A DNA stretch of 64,000 nt from Actibacterium sp. 188UL27-1. GTDB lineage: Bacteria > Pseudomonadota > Alphaproteobacteria > Rhodobacterales > Rhodobacteraceae. Where the stretch lies: contig NZ_JAFEUL010000012.1 of assembly GCF_016901225.1 (NCBI RefSeq), forward strand, positions 1-64,000, given 5' to 3'. Below are positions 53,318-62,221 of the stretch, in pieces. The notes beneath the pieces are model-generated. The model had not been told where the DNA came from, searched no databases, and worked only from the letters and a program-made list of their open reading frames with translations. The translations under genes and the position numbers were made by a program. Position 1 is the stretch's first letter, and each line of letters starts with the position of its first letter.

Positions 53318-54079
53318 CTATTGCGCATAGTTCGCGCCTTCGGCATCCAGGATCAGTTTAAGCTCGGACAGATGTTTGTCGGCCTGGCCGGGATAATCCT
53401 CAACCTCCTGAGCGGTCTTTTCTGCGATATCCTTGGGGATCAGACGGAGGCGCTGGCCGGTTTGGAGGGCGCGGATATAGGTTTCTGCCGCGCGTTCGAA
53501 ATAGTAGAGGCGATTGAACGTGTCAGCGACCGTGTCACCGATCACCATTACGCCGTGATTGCCCATGATCAGGATCTTTTTCTTTGGGTCGTTCAGGAGC
53601 GCCGCGCACCGCTCCCCCTCCTCCTCGAAGGCGAGGCCGCCATAATCTTCATCGATGACGGTCCGGTCGTAGAACGTGGCGCAGTTCTGATCGATGGGCG
53701 GCAGGCGGCTATCCTCAAGAGAGGCCAGGACGGTGGCAAAGATCGAATGCACATGCATGGCACAGCGCGCATGGGGGCAGTGGCGGTGGATCGCACCGTG
53801 CAGGCCCCAGGCGGTGGGGTCGGGCGCGTTGGGCCCTTCGAGGGTTTCGGGATCCTCAGCATCGATCAGCAGCATGTCCGAGGCCCGGATGCGTGCGAAA
53901 TGCATCTGGTTGGGGTTCATCAGGAACTTGGTGCCGGTGTCATTGACGGCGAGGCTGAAGTGGTTCGCCACGGCCTCGTGCATGTTCAGCCGGGCCGTCC
54001 AGCGGAAGGCTGCGGCCAGGTCCACGCGGTCGGACCAATGGCTGATGTTGGGCAGGTTGCTGAACAGAACAGATGACAT
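53318..54079 (-). CDS. class II aldolase/adducin-family protein
   Basis: The 253-residue protein has the family's zinc-binding layout: NMHEAVANHFSLAVND near 32-47, CAMHVHSIFATVLAS near 106-120 with the HVH pair, and ILIMGNHGVMVIG near 169-181. Members cleave or isomerise phosphosugars such as fuculose phosphate, or act as non-enzymatic adducin-like proteins. The start at 54079 (MSSVLFSNLP) follows GGGGGTGAT; the frame is open further upstream but that part is not convincing. Confidence 0.88.
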   Translation of the reverse strand: MSSVLFSNLPNISHWSDRVDLAAAFRWTARLNMHEAVANHFSLAVNDTGTKFLMNPNQMHFARIRASDMLLIDAEDPETLEGPNAPDPTAWGLHGAIHRHCPHARCAMHVHSIFATVLASLEDSRLPPIDQNCATFYDRTVIDEDYGGLAFEEEGERCAALLNDPKKKILIMGNHGVMVIGDTVADTFNRLYYFERAAETYIRALQTGQRLRLIPKDIAEKTAQEVEDYPGQADKHLSELKLILDAEGANYAQ

Positions 54080-54252
54080 ATCACCCCCGATTTTTAAGGA
54101 TCGTATCGTGTTTTGGGGGCGGGGTGAAACGGAATTCGGTGTTGCGCGCTGACGGGACCAGCGTACGGCATGGTAAGCCGATGGGTAAGAATTGCGCCTA
54201 GAACGTGCCCCACGCAACCGGGTGCCCCCCGGCCCATGTTCAGGAGTTTCCG

Positions 54253-54519
54253 ATGACCGCAACCGACAAATTCCAAGGCTTTGCAACGAGCCCGACCTCT
54301 CCCGCCGAGCGGATCGAGGCGATTGTCCCCAATGACGCGAACGATCTGGCCTATGTGACCCGCGCGCTGAATGTGTCGGGCAGTGGCACGATGCGCGTGA
54401 CGACCGCAACCGGTGATATCGGTGACGTTTACGTGGCCGCCGGATCGATGTTCCCGATCCGGGTCTGCAAGGTCTGGGCATCTGGCACCACGGCCACGGG
54501 GATCCGCGGGCTGTCCTAG
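54253..54519 (+). CDS. GTA head-spike base protein-like (Rcc01079 family)
   Basis: The 88-residue beta-rich protein (ATDKFQGFATSPTSPAERI, DLAYVTRALNVSGSGTMRV, PIRVCKVWASGTTATGI) matches my memory of the spike base protein of the Rhodobacter capsulatus gene transfer agent, GhsA/Rcc01079. AGGAG precedes the ATG at 54253. In R. capsulatus the spike-fibre gene ghsB follows; here the next gene is a convergent glycosyltransferase, so this copy is an orphan. The GTA head spike binds surface polysaccharide, and this copy lies beside a polysaccharide cluster. Family call by memory only. Confidence 0.65.
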   Translation: MTATDKFQGFATSPTSPAERIEAIVPNDANDLAYVTRALNVSGSGTMRVTTATGDIGDVYVAAGSMFPIRVCKVWASGTTATGIRGLS

Positions 54520-55757
54520 GAGGCGGCCCGCTGATAGGCCTTGACCAGGGTGTCAACCTGGTGGTCCCAGTTCAGCTCAGCCTCGACCCGCGCGCGCCCG
54601 AACTGACCCATCTGGGCGCACTTGTCAGGGTCTTCCAGCAGTTGGGCGATCTTGTCGGCCATATCTTTGGTGTCGTTGGGCACCGCATAAAGCGAGGCAT
54701 CCTGGGCCGAGAACCGCCCCTCGGCCACCTCGAACTGCACGATAGGCTTTGAAAACGCCATATATTCCAAGATCTTGTTCATCGTGGATTTGTCGTTCAT
54801 CGGATTGACGCGATCCGGATTGACGCAGACATCCGCGGTGGACAGCACCTCGAACAGGTCCTGATCCGGGGCGCGACCGGTGAAGGTCACATGGTCCTGC
54901 AGGCCCATATCAGCAGCTATTTCTTGCAGATCGGCGAGCGCCGGGCCGCCCCCCACCAAGACGAACTGTACGTCGATGCCGCGGGTGTGGACCATGTCTT
55001 TGGCACTTTCCAGCAGCAGGTCGAGACCCTCCTGCTCTCCCATAACACCGACATAGCCGACCATGTATTTGCGCCCATTGCGCCAGGTGTCATTCGACGG
55101 CAGGACGTGCAGGCGGGTGAGATCGGGGCCGGAGCGGACGACGAACACATCCTCGGGCTTTTTGCCACCGCGGGTCATGGCGATGTCGCGGTAAGAATTG
55201 TTGGTCGAGATCACAACTTTGGCCGATTTGAAGGTTAGCTTTTCGAACAGGACCATCAGCTTCCAGAAAAAACCACGCTTGTTGAATTTGGCCTCGTAAA
55301 GCTCCGGGTTGATGTCGTGGTGATCGAAAATGTAGCACTTGCCGAAAAGCTTGAACGGCAGGGCCACCAAAAAGATTAGATCGGGCGGGTTGCACCCTTG
55401 GATCGTATCAAAGCCGTGCTTGCGGGCGATTTTTATGGCAAGGCGCATCTCGTGCCACAATGCCGCGCCGTATTCCGCCAGATAGCCCACGGCGCCGGAG
55501 GCATCCAGCGGCAGTCTGTGGCGGTAGATATGGACGTCGTCGATTTCCTCATACGCCTTTTCATAGCCCTTGCCGGTCGGGCAGATGACGCAGACCTGGG
55601 CGCCCGCCGCTGTCAGCGTGCGGCATTCGTGCCAGACCCGGCGGTCAAAGGGCAGCGGCAGATTTTCAACGATGATCAGGACCTTGCGCCCCGCCAGCGG
55701 TTGAGCGGCGCGGATCGCATCCATACGGGGGGTCTGGGCTTCGGTGACGGCATCCAT
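54516..55757 (-). CDS. GT4-family glycosyltransferase
   Basis: The 413-residue enzyme has the GT-B two-lobe fold: KVLIIVENLPLPFDRRVWHE at the N-lobe start, DTIQGCNPPDLIFLVALPFK, IFDHHDINPELY, then the nucleotide-sugar lobe with GYVGVMGEQEGLDLLLESAK and MNKILEYMAFSKPIVQFEVA. It probably adds a sugar to a lipid-linked polysaccharide repeat at the cytoplasmic membrane face. TGATG couples it to the upstream GDP-mannose dehydrogenase gene. Its stop overlaps the spike-base gene end by 4 bases. Confidence 0.9.
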   Translation of the reverse strand: MDAVTEAQTPRMDAIRAAQPLAGRKVLIIVENLPLPFDRRVWHECRTLTAAGAQVCVICPTGKGYEKAYEEIDDVHIYRHRLPLDASGAVGYLAEYGAALWHEMRLAIKIARKHGFDTIQGCNPPDLIFLVALPFKLFGKCYIFDHHDINPELYEAKFNKRGFFWKLMVLFEKLTFKSAKVVISTNNSYRDIAMTRGGKKPEDVFVVRSGPDLTRLHVLPSNDTWRNGRKYMVGYVGVMGEQEGLDLLLESAKDMVHTRGIDVQFVLVGGGPALADLQEIAADMGLQDHVTFTGRAPDQDLFEVLSTADVCVNPDRVNPMNDKSTMNKILEYMAFSKPIVQFEVAEGRFSAQDASLYAVPNDTKDMADKIAQLLEDPDKCAQMGQFGRARVEAELNWDHQVDTLVKAYQRAAS

Positions 55758-57022
55758 CAGGGCAATGTCCCCAGATCGCGGATGAGCGAGGCATCTGACA
55801 GGTCCAACTCTTTCACCGTCGCATTGGTGGCGATGATGCGGGCGTAGCTGCGGGTTTGCGCGGTTTCGCGGTCAACCAAGATACGTTCGAGCGTGGGCAA
55901 TTGGCTGAACGCGTAGCCCAGATTGGCTCCGACGAGCATATCGGCGGCGATGGCGGGGTCAAAGATATCGAGCTTGAACCCGGCGGCTAGCAGCTTGCGC
56001 GCTAGGTCCACGTTTGGGCTTTCGCGCAGATCGTCGGTACCCGCCTTGAATGCCAGACCAGCCATGAGAATCGCGTCACCTTCGGCGAGACCTTCGCTGG
56101 CATAGGCGTAAAGCGCGTGTTTGTGCGCCTCGTTCGAGCGGATGAGGCTATCGACCAGATGCAGGTTCGATCCCGTATCGGAGCCGATATATTGCAAAGC
56201 GCGCACATCTTTGGGCAGGCAAGAGCCGCCAAACGCGCCACCGGGCCTGGTGTAATAGGGTGAGATGTTCAGCTTGGTGTCACTGACAAAGATCTGGTGA
56301 ACCTGCGTGGCGGAGATACCGGTTTGCAGACAGACGCGCCCGATTTCGTTGGCGAAGGCCACCTTGACGGCATGCCAGGTGTTGTCGACGAACTTCGTCA
56401 CCTCGGCCTCCCGGTAGCCCACATGGAAGGTGGGTGCCTCGATATTGGCGTTGAGCGTTTCCATCGCGGGGTTGGGCTGACCATCCGCAGTACCGATCAC
56501 GATCTTGGGTGGCTCGAAGTAATCCTGCACGGCAGAGCCTTCCCGCAGGAATTCGGGGTTATAGACAATGGCAATCCGGTCATCCGTGCTGTCGCCCAGA
56601 ACAGAGCGGAAAATCGGCATGATCAGCTCTTCGATCGTGCCGGGTCGAATGGTGGAGCGATAGGCGATGGTCAGTTTGCCGGTACCTTCGGCATGGGCGA
56701 GTGCGATCTGACGGCTGACATCCGCGATATAGGCCATGTTGTGGGAGCCATCGGCAGCCGACGGCGTGCCAACGCAGACAATCGCCAAATCCGCGCCGTC
56801 CAGATATCCACCGATCTGGGTGTCAGCAATGAACAGGCCCTTGGCGCGCGCCACGGTCAGCATATCAAACACTTTGGGCTCAACGATGGGAGCCTCACCC
56901 GCATTGATCGCATCAACCTTTTTCTGGCTGACATCGATACCGATGACCTGGTGCCCTTCGGACGAGATACAACAGCCCGCCGTAAAGCCCACATAACCCA
57001 GACCAAAAATAATAACCTTCAT
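55757..57022 (-). CDS. GDP-mannose 6-dehydrogenase (AlgD-like nucleotide-sugar dehydrogenase)
   Basis: The 421-residue enzyme starts with a Rossmann motif (FGLGYVGFTAGC) and carries VNPEFLREG-like sequence (YNPEFLREGSAV) and YYTRPGGAFGGSCLPKDVRA, with the catalytic Cys at 268, the position I recall for AlgD. The motif SDTKLNISPYY resembles AlgD more than UDP-glucose dehydrogenase. It oxidises GDP-mannose to GDP-mannuronate using NAD+; the adjacent guanylyltransferase gene supplies GDP-mannose. UDP-sugar use cannot be excluded. Confidence 0.85.
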   Translation of the reverse strand: MKVIIFGLGYVGFTAGCCISSEGHQVIGIDVSQKKVDAINAGEAPIVEPKVFDMLTVARAKGLFIADTQIGGYLDGADLAIVCVGTPSAADGSHNMAYIADVSRQIALAHAEGTGKLTIAYRSTIRPGTIEELIMPIFRSVLGDSTDDRIAIVYNPEFLREGSAVQDYFEPPKIVIGTADGQPNPAMETLNANIEAPTFHVGYREAEVTKFVDNTWHAVKVAFANEIGRVCLQTGISATQVHQIFVSDTKLNISPYYTRPGGAFGGSCLPKDVRALQYIGSDTGSNLHLVDSLIRSNEAHKHALYAYASEGLAEGDAILMAGLAFKAGTDDLRESPNVDLARKLLAAGFKLDIFDPAIAADMLVGANLGYAFSQLPTLERILVDRETAQTRSYARIIATNATVKELDLSDASLIRDLGTLP

Positions 57023-57093
57023 AGAATTCTTCGCCTTCCTATGCGGATCGTCGGCTGGGCCTTACCGCATCGTGTCTGGGTGTTCAAAGGGGA

Positions 57094-58506
57094 CTAGCCG
57101 CGATTGTAGACATCTTCGTAGCGGACAATGTCATCTTCGCCCAGATAAGTGCCGGTTTGCACCTCGATCAGGTACATTGGAACCCGGCCTGGGTTCGCCA
57201 TGCGGTGGACCGCACCCAGGGGGATGTAGACGGATTCGTTTTCCGTGAGCAGTTTCTTATCATCGCCCACCGTGACCTCGGCTGTCCCACCGACGACAAT
57301 CCAGTGCTCGGACCGGTGGACATGGCTTTGCAGCGACAAGATCCCACCCGGTTTAACCATGATCCGCTTCACCTGAAAGCGTTGACCCAGACACAGCGTC
57401 TCGTACCAGCCCCAGGGGCGGTGGAAGCGCGGGTAGTGCTCAGCCTGTTCGATCTGCGCCTCTTTCAGGAGGGACACGGCCTTTTTGACGTCTTGCGATT
57501 TGGTCATGTCGGCCACCAGAACGGCGTCGCGCATGGCCACGGCGACGATATTGCTGAGGCCGACGCCTACAAGATGCAGGCTGTCTTCTTCCGAGCGGAG
57601 GAAGGTGTTTTCACATTCTACCGCCGTCGCCGCGCCCTGGGTCACAATGCCTTGGGCATCTGGAGCAGAAGCAGACCAAAGCGCATCCCAACTGCCCAAA
57701 TCGGACCAGCCGCTGTTCAGGGGGACGGTGGCGATATTATCTGCCTTTTCCATCACGGCATAATCAATGCTGTCGGACGGAGCCTTGGCATAGGCGTCTT
57801 CGCCCAGACGGAAAAAACCCAGATCCTCCGCCCCGGTTTTCACCGCCTCTCGAACGGGAGCCAGCATGTCAGGCGCATGGGTTTCATAGGCCGCGGTGAT
57901 GTCGCACACCCGGAAAAGGAACAAGCCCGCATTCCATAGGTGTTTGCCGCCATCCAGAAAGGTCTGAGCCGTGGCGACATCGGGTTTTTCGGTGAAGCTG
58001 ACCAAGGGATGCGCTGCAAGGCCGTCCGGCTGTGTGGCGAGTTCCAGATAACCGTAGCCGGTTTCAGGGCGGTCTGGCATGACACCCAGCGTGACCAGCT
58101 TGCCGTCCGCGGCTGCAGTCGCCGCCACCCGCACCGTATCGAGGAAGGTATCGACACCGGCAATGATATGATCAGAGGGGGCCACCAGCATCAGCGCGTC
58201 GGGTTCTTCCTCCAGCAGCAGCGCCGCTGCGAGAATCGCCGGGGCGGTGTTGCGCAAGGCCGGTTCAATGACAACGCGGGCATCCGCCAGACCGATCTGT
58301 TCGCATTGTTCGGTCGCGATAAAGCGGAAATCAGCGTTGGTCATGACCAACGGTGCGCCAAAATCCGGACCTGTCAGACGCTTCAAAGTGACTTGAAATA
58401 AGGTCTCATCACCGAAGAAGCCGGTGAACTGCTTGGGGTAGGACCGGCGGGAACTGGGCCAAAGGCGGGTGCCGGAACCACCACAAAGGATAACGGGGTA
58501 GATCAT
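57094..58506 (-). CDS. mannose-1-phosphate guanylyltransferase / mannose-6-phosphate isomerase
   Basis: The 470-residue bifunctional protein (AlgA/ManC/CpsB type) has the pyrophosphorylase signature ILCGGSGTRLWPSSRRSYPK at the N-terminus, FTEKPDVATAQTFL with the catalytic Lys region, and a C-terminal cupin (about 360-470; HRSEHWIVVGGTAEVTVGD) for isomerase activity. It makes GDP-mannose for the polysaccharide. It is upstream of, and co-directional with, the GDP-mannose dehydrogenase, 71 bases apart. Confidence 0.93.
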   Translation of the reverse strand: MIYPVILCGGSGTRLWPSSRRSYPKQFTGFFGDETLFQVTLKRLTGPDFGAPLVMTNADFRFIATEQCEQIGLADARVVIEPALRNTAPAILAAALLLEEEPDALMLVAPSDHIIAGVDTFLDTVRVAATAAADGKLVTLGVMPDRPETGYGYLELATQPDGLAAHPLVSFTEKPDVATAQTFLDGGKHLWNAGLFLFRVCDITAAYETHAPDMLAPVREAVKTGAEDLGFFRLGEDAYAKAPSDSIDYAVMEKADNIATVPLNSGWSDLGSWDALWSASAPDAQGIVTQGAATAVECENTFLRSEEDSLHLVGVGLSNIVAVAMRDAVLVADMTKSQDVKKAVSLLKEAQIEQAEHYPRFHRPWGWYETLCLGQRFQVKRIMVKPGGILSLQSHVHRSEHWIVVGGTAEVTVGDDKKLLTENESVYIPLGAVHRMANPGRVPMYLIEVQTGTYLGEDDIVRYEDVYNRG

Positions 58507-58544
58507 GCAAACCTCTTGGCTGACCGGTCGAATTCGATCTGCGC

Positions 58545-59945
58545 TTAGCCTGTCTGCGCGGCGATTTCCACCGTACTTGTGACCTGAAGAAACTCAGGTG
58601 GGCCATTGCCTAAAACAACAGCGGTCAACGGCCTGCCGCGATACGCACCGGTATCAATTGCGATATGACCTGGGGTGATCCGCGGTTCGGCAACGATAGT
58701 ATGTCCATGGATCACCCAAGTCCCGTCGCTGCGCGGTGTCTGATTGCGCGTCGGACGGGCCCAAAGGAGCACCTCGTCGCTTTGCGCGGACATTGGCTTG
58801 TCTGGTTGGGTGAGGGCATGAACCACAATCACATCGCCGCTTTGCCACCATAACGGGCGCGCCGCCAGCCACGCTTCCAAATTAGGGGGCATCGCCTTTC
58901 GCAGGTTTTCTGCGACCATCTGGTGCCGGGCCGCCGCGTTGGGCCCCTGGGGCGCTGTGGTCAGGCCAAAGCTGAACAAGGTGTCTTGTCCACCGGCGCC
59001 AATCCAACCCGCGGCGCGTTGATCCGGATTTTGCAAAAACCGCAGCATCATCAGGTCATGGTTGCCCATCAGGCAGGTGACGTACGGTTCGTTATCCAAT
59101 GCCATGAGACGGTTCAAAACCGCGGCACTGTCAGGGCCGCGATCGACATAATCGCCGACAAAGACCAGATCGGCGGGGCGACCCTGGCGATGTGTGTCTA
59201 TCTTGCTCAACAATGCTTCCAAGGCGCGCAAACACCCGTGGATATCCCCAATTATGTAGGTGAGCCGATCGGGACGGGGCGTTGTAGGCGGATCTTCATG
59301 GGGCCGTTCTGGCGCATCAAGAAGATAGCCCGAAACGCAACCGATAAGGAAACCACCCAGATGGGTTTGCCAGGCCAGTTGCCCATCCAGCGCCCAATAC
59401 ATGACGAGGTTGATCACGATCAAATAGATCAGAAGCCGCCACATCTGGCGCAGGTTGCCTTCATGCAGGTCACGGTCCAGCCAAAGCCAGACCACCATGG
59501 CGCCAGCCAACCCGAAAAGCGCGCCCGAGGCACCGACCATCAGGCGCAAGGACTCCGAGAGCAAGCCATAGGCCACCGCGCCGCCCAGCAAACTGCCAAC
59601 GTACAATAACGCCAGACCGCGCCCGCCGATCCGGTCAACGACGATGTGACCTAGGGACCAAAGCGTGGCCATATTAACGGCCATGTGCAGCGGCCCGCCA
59701 TGCAGAAACCCATAGGTCAGGAACATCAACCATGGTTGCGCCGGATAGTTTGGCCGCCAGTTCTGGAGCAATTGCGGACGGAAGGCACCGTTATCGTAGG
59801 CGGTTTGACGCAAACGCGGAATGTTGAGCACACCATAGTCTGCGGCCAAAAAGGAAATTTCCACCCCGGTGCATATGGCGATGATTGCGAGGATCAACCA
59901 AAGGCCAAACCGGTCAGATCCGGGATCAAAGGCGGCAGAGTTCAT
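58545..59945 (-). CDS. rhomboid protease fused to PPP-family phosphatase
   Basis: One uninterrupted 466-residue frame joins two enzymes. Residues 1-210 form a six-to-seven-helix rhomboid protease with HMAVN (His87, Asn91), the catalytic Ser140 in VGASGALFG and His195 in WQTHLGGFL. A short linker leads to a PPP-type metallophosphatase at about 228-450 with GDIHG (233-237), GDYVDRG (264-270), GNHD (294-297) and a late VIHGHT. The phosphatase would face the cytoplasm. It lies between mannose and HD-domain genes in the polysaccharide cluster. Protein phosphatase or diadenosine tetraphosphatase activity are both possible. Confidence 0.85.
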   Translation of the reverse strand: MNSAAFDPGSDRFGLWLILAIIAICTGVEISFLAADYGVLNIPRLRQTAYDNGAFRPQLLQNWRPNYPAQPWLMFLTYGFLHGGPLHMAVNMATLWSLGHIVVDRIGGRGLALLYVGSLLGGAVAYGLLSESLRLMVGASGALFGLAGAMVVWLWLDRDLHEGNLRQMWRLLIYLIVINLVMYWALDGQLAWQTHLGGFLIGCVSGYLLDAPERPHEDPPTTPRPDRLTYIIGDIHGCLRALEALLSKIDTHRQGRPADLVFVGDYVDRGPDSAAVLNRLMALDNEPYVTCLMGNHDLMMLRFLQNPDQRAAGWIGAGGQDTLFSFGLTTAPQGPNAAARHQMVAENLRKAMPPNLEAWLAARPLWWQSGDVIVVHALTQPDKPMSAQSDEVLLWARPTRNQTPRSDGTWVIHGHTIVAEPRITPGHIAIDTGAYRGRPLTAVVLGNGPPEFLQVTSTVEIAAQTG

Positions 59946-60053
59946 TCCCTGTCATCCCCCAGACCGGGCAAAGGCTCAACTGGAAATCGGTTTGGCGTCG
60001 CGCGCATTGCGCGAACCCACCGTGACAAACGAGGCGCGACCGCCATACATGGG

Positions 60054-60503
60054 TTAGCTTTGCGCGGTTAAAACCGCGAGGGTCTTGTCGTATTTGGTTT
60101 GAAGCCTGTCTCTGGTGGCGGGGTCGGATAGCAAGTGCAACCGCGAGCGGTTGTGTCGGACATCAGCAAGTTTCACTTGGCGCGCGATCTCATTCCGCAA
60201 GACACGGGGCAGATAGCCGTCATCGTAGCTTTCGTCCGGTCGCTTGGTCATACAATCGACCGCATCGGCAACGGCCACGCCAAAGAGATCTGCGATGTCC
60301 TTCAGGCTCACAACATCACGGTCATCGCAGTCTTCGATACTGTCATGGAGAAGTGCTGTGATCTGATAAACCTCTCCAAGGTGTCGAACTGCCTCTGCCA
60401 CGGCCTCAACGTGTTTGAGATAGTCAACACCAAGCTTATCGACCTGCCCGCGATGTGCGTCGCGAGCGAGGTGCAATGCCCGGTCAATCTGGCTTTCACC
60501 CAT
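60054..60503 (-). CDS. small HD-domain hydrolase (MESH1/RelA-SpoT hydrolase-like)
   Basis: The 149-residue protein has the alarmone-hydrolase pattern: LHLARDAHRGQVDKLGVDYL near residue 11-30 with the first His, KHVEAVAE, ITALLHDSIEDCDD near 48-61 with the HD pair and ED, and late VKLADVRHNRSRL near 110 with a further Asp. There is no synthetase domain, so it may break down (p)ppGpp or a related nucleotide. It lies 20 bases before the exosortase gene end side, on the same strand, so it may be read with it. Confidence 0.8.
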   Translation of the reverse strand: MGESQIDRALHLARDAHRGQVDKLGVDYLKHVEAVAEAVRHLGEVYQITALLHDSIEDCDDRDVVSLKDIADLFGVAVADAVDCMTKRPDESYDDGYLPRVLRNEIARQVKLADVRHNRSRLHLLSDPATRDRLQTKYDKTLAVLTAQS

Positions 60504-60523
60504 GAAAAGCGCCCTACAGGATC

Positions 60524-62104
60524 TTAGTTAGGCATAAAGCGTGGCAGTTTAGGCAAAGCCGATGCCATGAACCGCTGCATTCTCGCCTCTGCCTGTTCCT
60601 CGGTCTCACCACGCGCGATCGGCGTCACAAAGCGCACAAGTGATCCGTCCGTGCGGCCAATGGACAAGCTGTCATAAACCACGCTGAACTTGGCAGCGAA
60701 ATCATTGGTCATCCGTTTGCCGCGCTGTTCAAACCAGTAATAGACCAGCTGGCGGGACAGTCCCTTTTCGATGATAGCGCGATTGACCTCGAACTCGCCA
60801 TAGACCGTATCGGTGAAGCTGACCTTGTGCTCATCCAGATTATAAACCTCCCAACCGCCGACGGGCAGGCAAACCTCAGGAGAGTGGATACCAGAACCGT
60901 CGGTCTGGTTATGATAATATGCGATGAACATGTTCACACCAGCCGGCTCTCCCGCGGTGGAGAATGTGGCGTTCAGGTAGTCATCGGCAGCCAGTGTCGC
61001 CTCTACCGCCGGATCAAGTGAGCTGCGGACCGACGCCCAACCGTCAATCGTGTTCGGGAACAAGACGAATGGATCGCGGTCCAAATTGGTGACCTGCGTG
61101 TTTGGCCGCGCCACCATCCAGACCGCCGTTACGGCGATGGTCAGCACACATGCCGTGATCATCGCGCGGGACACCCGGATGGCACCGATCCGCCCCATAA
61201 TGGGACCAAAGCCCTGGAAATCCAGATCAATGGCCTGCGACAATGGCAAGGGGTTAGGGGTCAGCCGCTGCAGGACGATCGCCATCAGAAACAGGATGCC
61301 GATACAGGCGAGGAAGATGATCCAGCCTTCGAAGAAATGCATGAAGCCTTCGGCATGTTCGATCCCATAGGAATTCACAACAACCCCGACAACGCCGATG
61401 CGGAAGGAATTCATGAACACCGTCAGCGGTGCCGCTGACAGCAAAAGGATCGCCTTGTGCCAGATCGGGCCTCGATAAAGGATCGAAACAAGATAGCTGA
61501 AGCTGAGGATCGGGAACAGGTAGCGCAGGCCAGAGCAGGCTTCGGCGACCTGCAGCTTGAACACACCCAGATCGATGATGTTCCCTTCCAAGAAGACCGA
61601 CACACCGGCCATCTTGACGAACCATACCCCAAGCTCAGATGAGACACCTTGTAGGAAAATCGTCATCTGCCAATACAGAAACTGCGGCAGCGGCAGCATG
61701 AAGATCAGGTGCAGCACAGGTGCCCAGTGGGTGATGCCGCGTCTCCAGCCAAAGACGGTCAAGACCACCCCGCCGGTCCAAAGGATAAAGGCATATGTCA
61801 CGATATCCGGGATCCGGGCGATATTGCCCAGGATCGCGATCGTAAGGGAGATCATGATGAGCAGAACGCCAGGCGTGCGGTCCGTCACATCGTATGAGGG
61901 GGTCGGTGATCTTCGCAACTCTCGGATAAAGAGATAGAGGGAGATCAGGGGGATCAGCGGGCCGTGGCTGTATTCCGGCGTGGCCCAAGCCTCTACCAGT
62001 GAAACAAACCCGATCCAAAAGATCGGCACGGATGCGACCAGCAACAATGAAAACCAGAACAACCCCAGCGGGTTGAGCGTACGAACGGCCGTCGTAGTGT
62101 TCAT
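60524..62104 (-). CDS. xrtD: exosortase fused to EpsI domain (XrtD-like)
   Basis: The 526-residue inner-membrane protein has about eight helices with the exosortase catalytic set: Cys190 in [13 protein letters not shown], Arg235 in [10 protein letters not shown] and His250/His256 in [14 protein letters not shown]. Residues about 310-526 form a periplasmic EpsI domain ([19 protein letters not shown]). This fusion is typical of the alphaproteobacterial XrtD system that processes VPLPA-CTERM proteins; the D assignment is by layout and host group. No PEP-CTERM-like substrate is visible in the window. It lies among polysaccharide export genes, as expected. Confidence 0.85.
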   Translation of the reverse strand: MNTTTAVRTLNPLGLFWFSLLLVASVPIFWIGFVSLVEAWATPEYSHGPLIPLISLYLFIRELRRSPTPSYDVTDRTPGVLLIMISLTIAILGNIARIPDIVTYAFILWTGGVVLTVFGWRRGITHWAPVLHLIFMLPLPQFLYWQMTIFLQGVSSELGVWFVKMAGVSVFLEGNIIDLGVFKLQVAEACSGLRYLFPILSFSYLVSILYRGPIWHKAILLLSAAPLTVFMNSFRIGVVGVVVNSYGIEHAEGFMHFFEGWIIFLACIGILFLMAIVLQRLTPNPLPLSQAIDLDFQGFGPIMGRIGAIRVSRAMITACVLTIAVTAVWMVARPNTQVTNLDRDPFVLFPNTIDGWASVRSSLDPAVEATLAADDYLNATFSTAGEPAGVNMFIAYYHNQTDGSGIHSPEVCLPVGGWEVYNLDEHKVSFTDTVYGEFEVNRAIIEKGLSRQLVYYWFEQRGKRMTNDFAAKFSVVYDSLSIGRTDGSLVRFVTPIARGETEEQAEARMQRFMASALPKLPRFMPN

Positions 62105-62221
62105 TCCTGTCGTATCCCGATCTGTTTTGCGGATATAGGTCGATTCTGCTCAGGTCGGCATAGAGCAAAACCCATAAAAATTCGACCCGTTACCTAGATC
62201 ACATGCGCGTCATAGAAGGCG

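Noticed and set aside
52523-54076. A 517-codon open frame antisense to the epimerase and aldolase genes
   Set aside because: It spans two well-supported genes on the other strand and shows no family motif.
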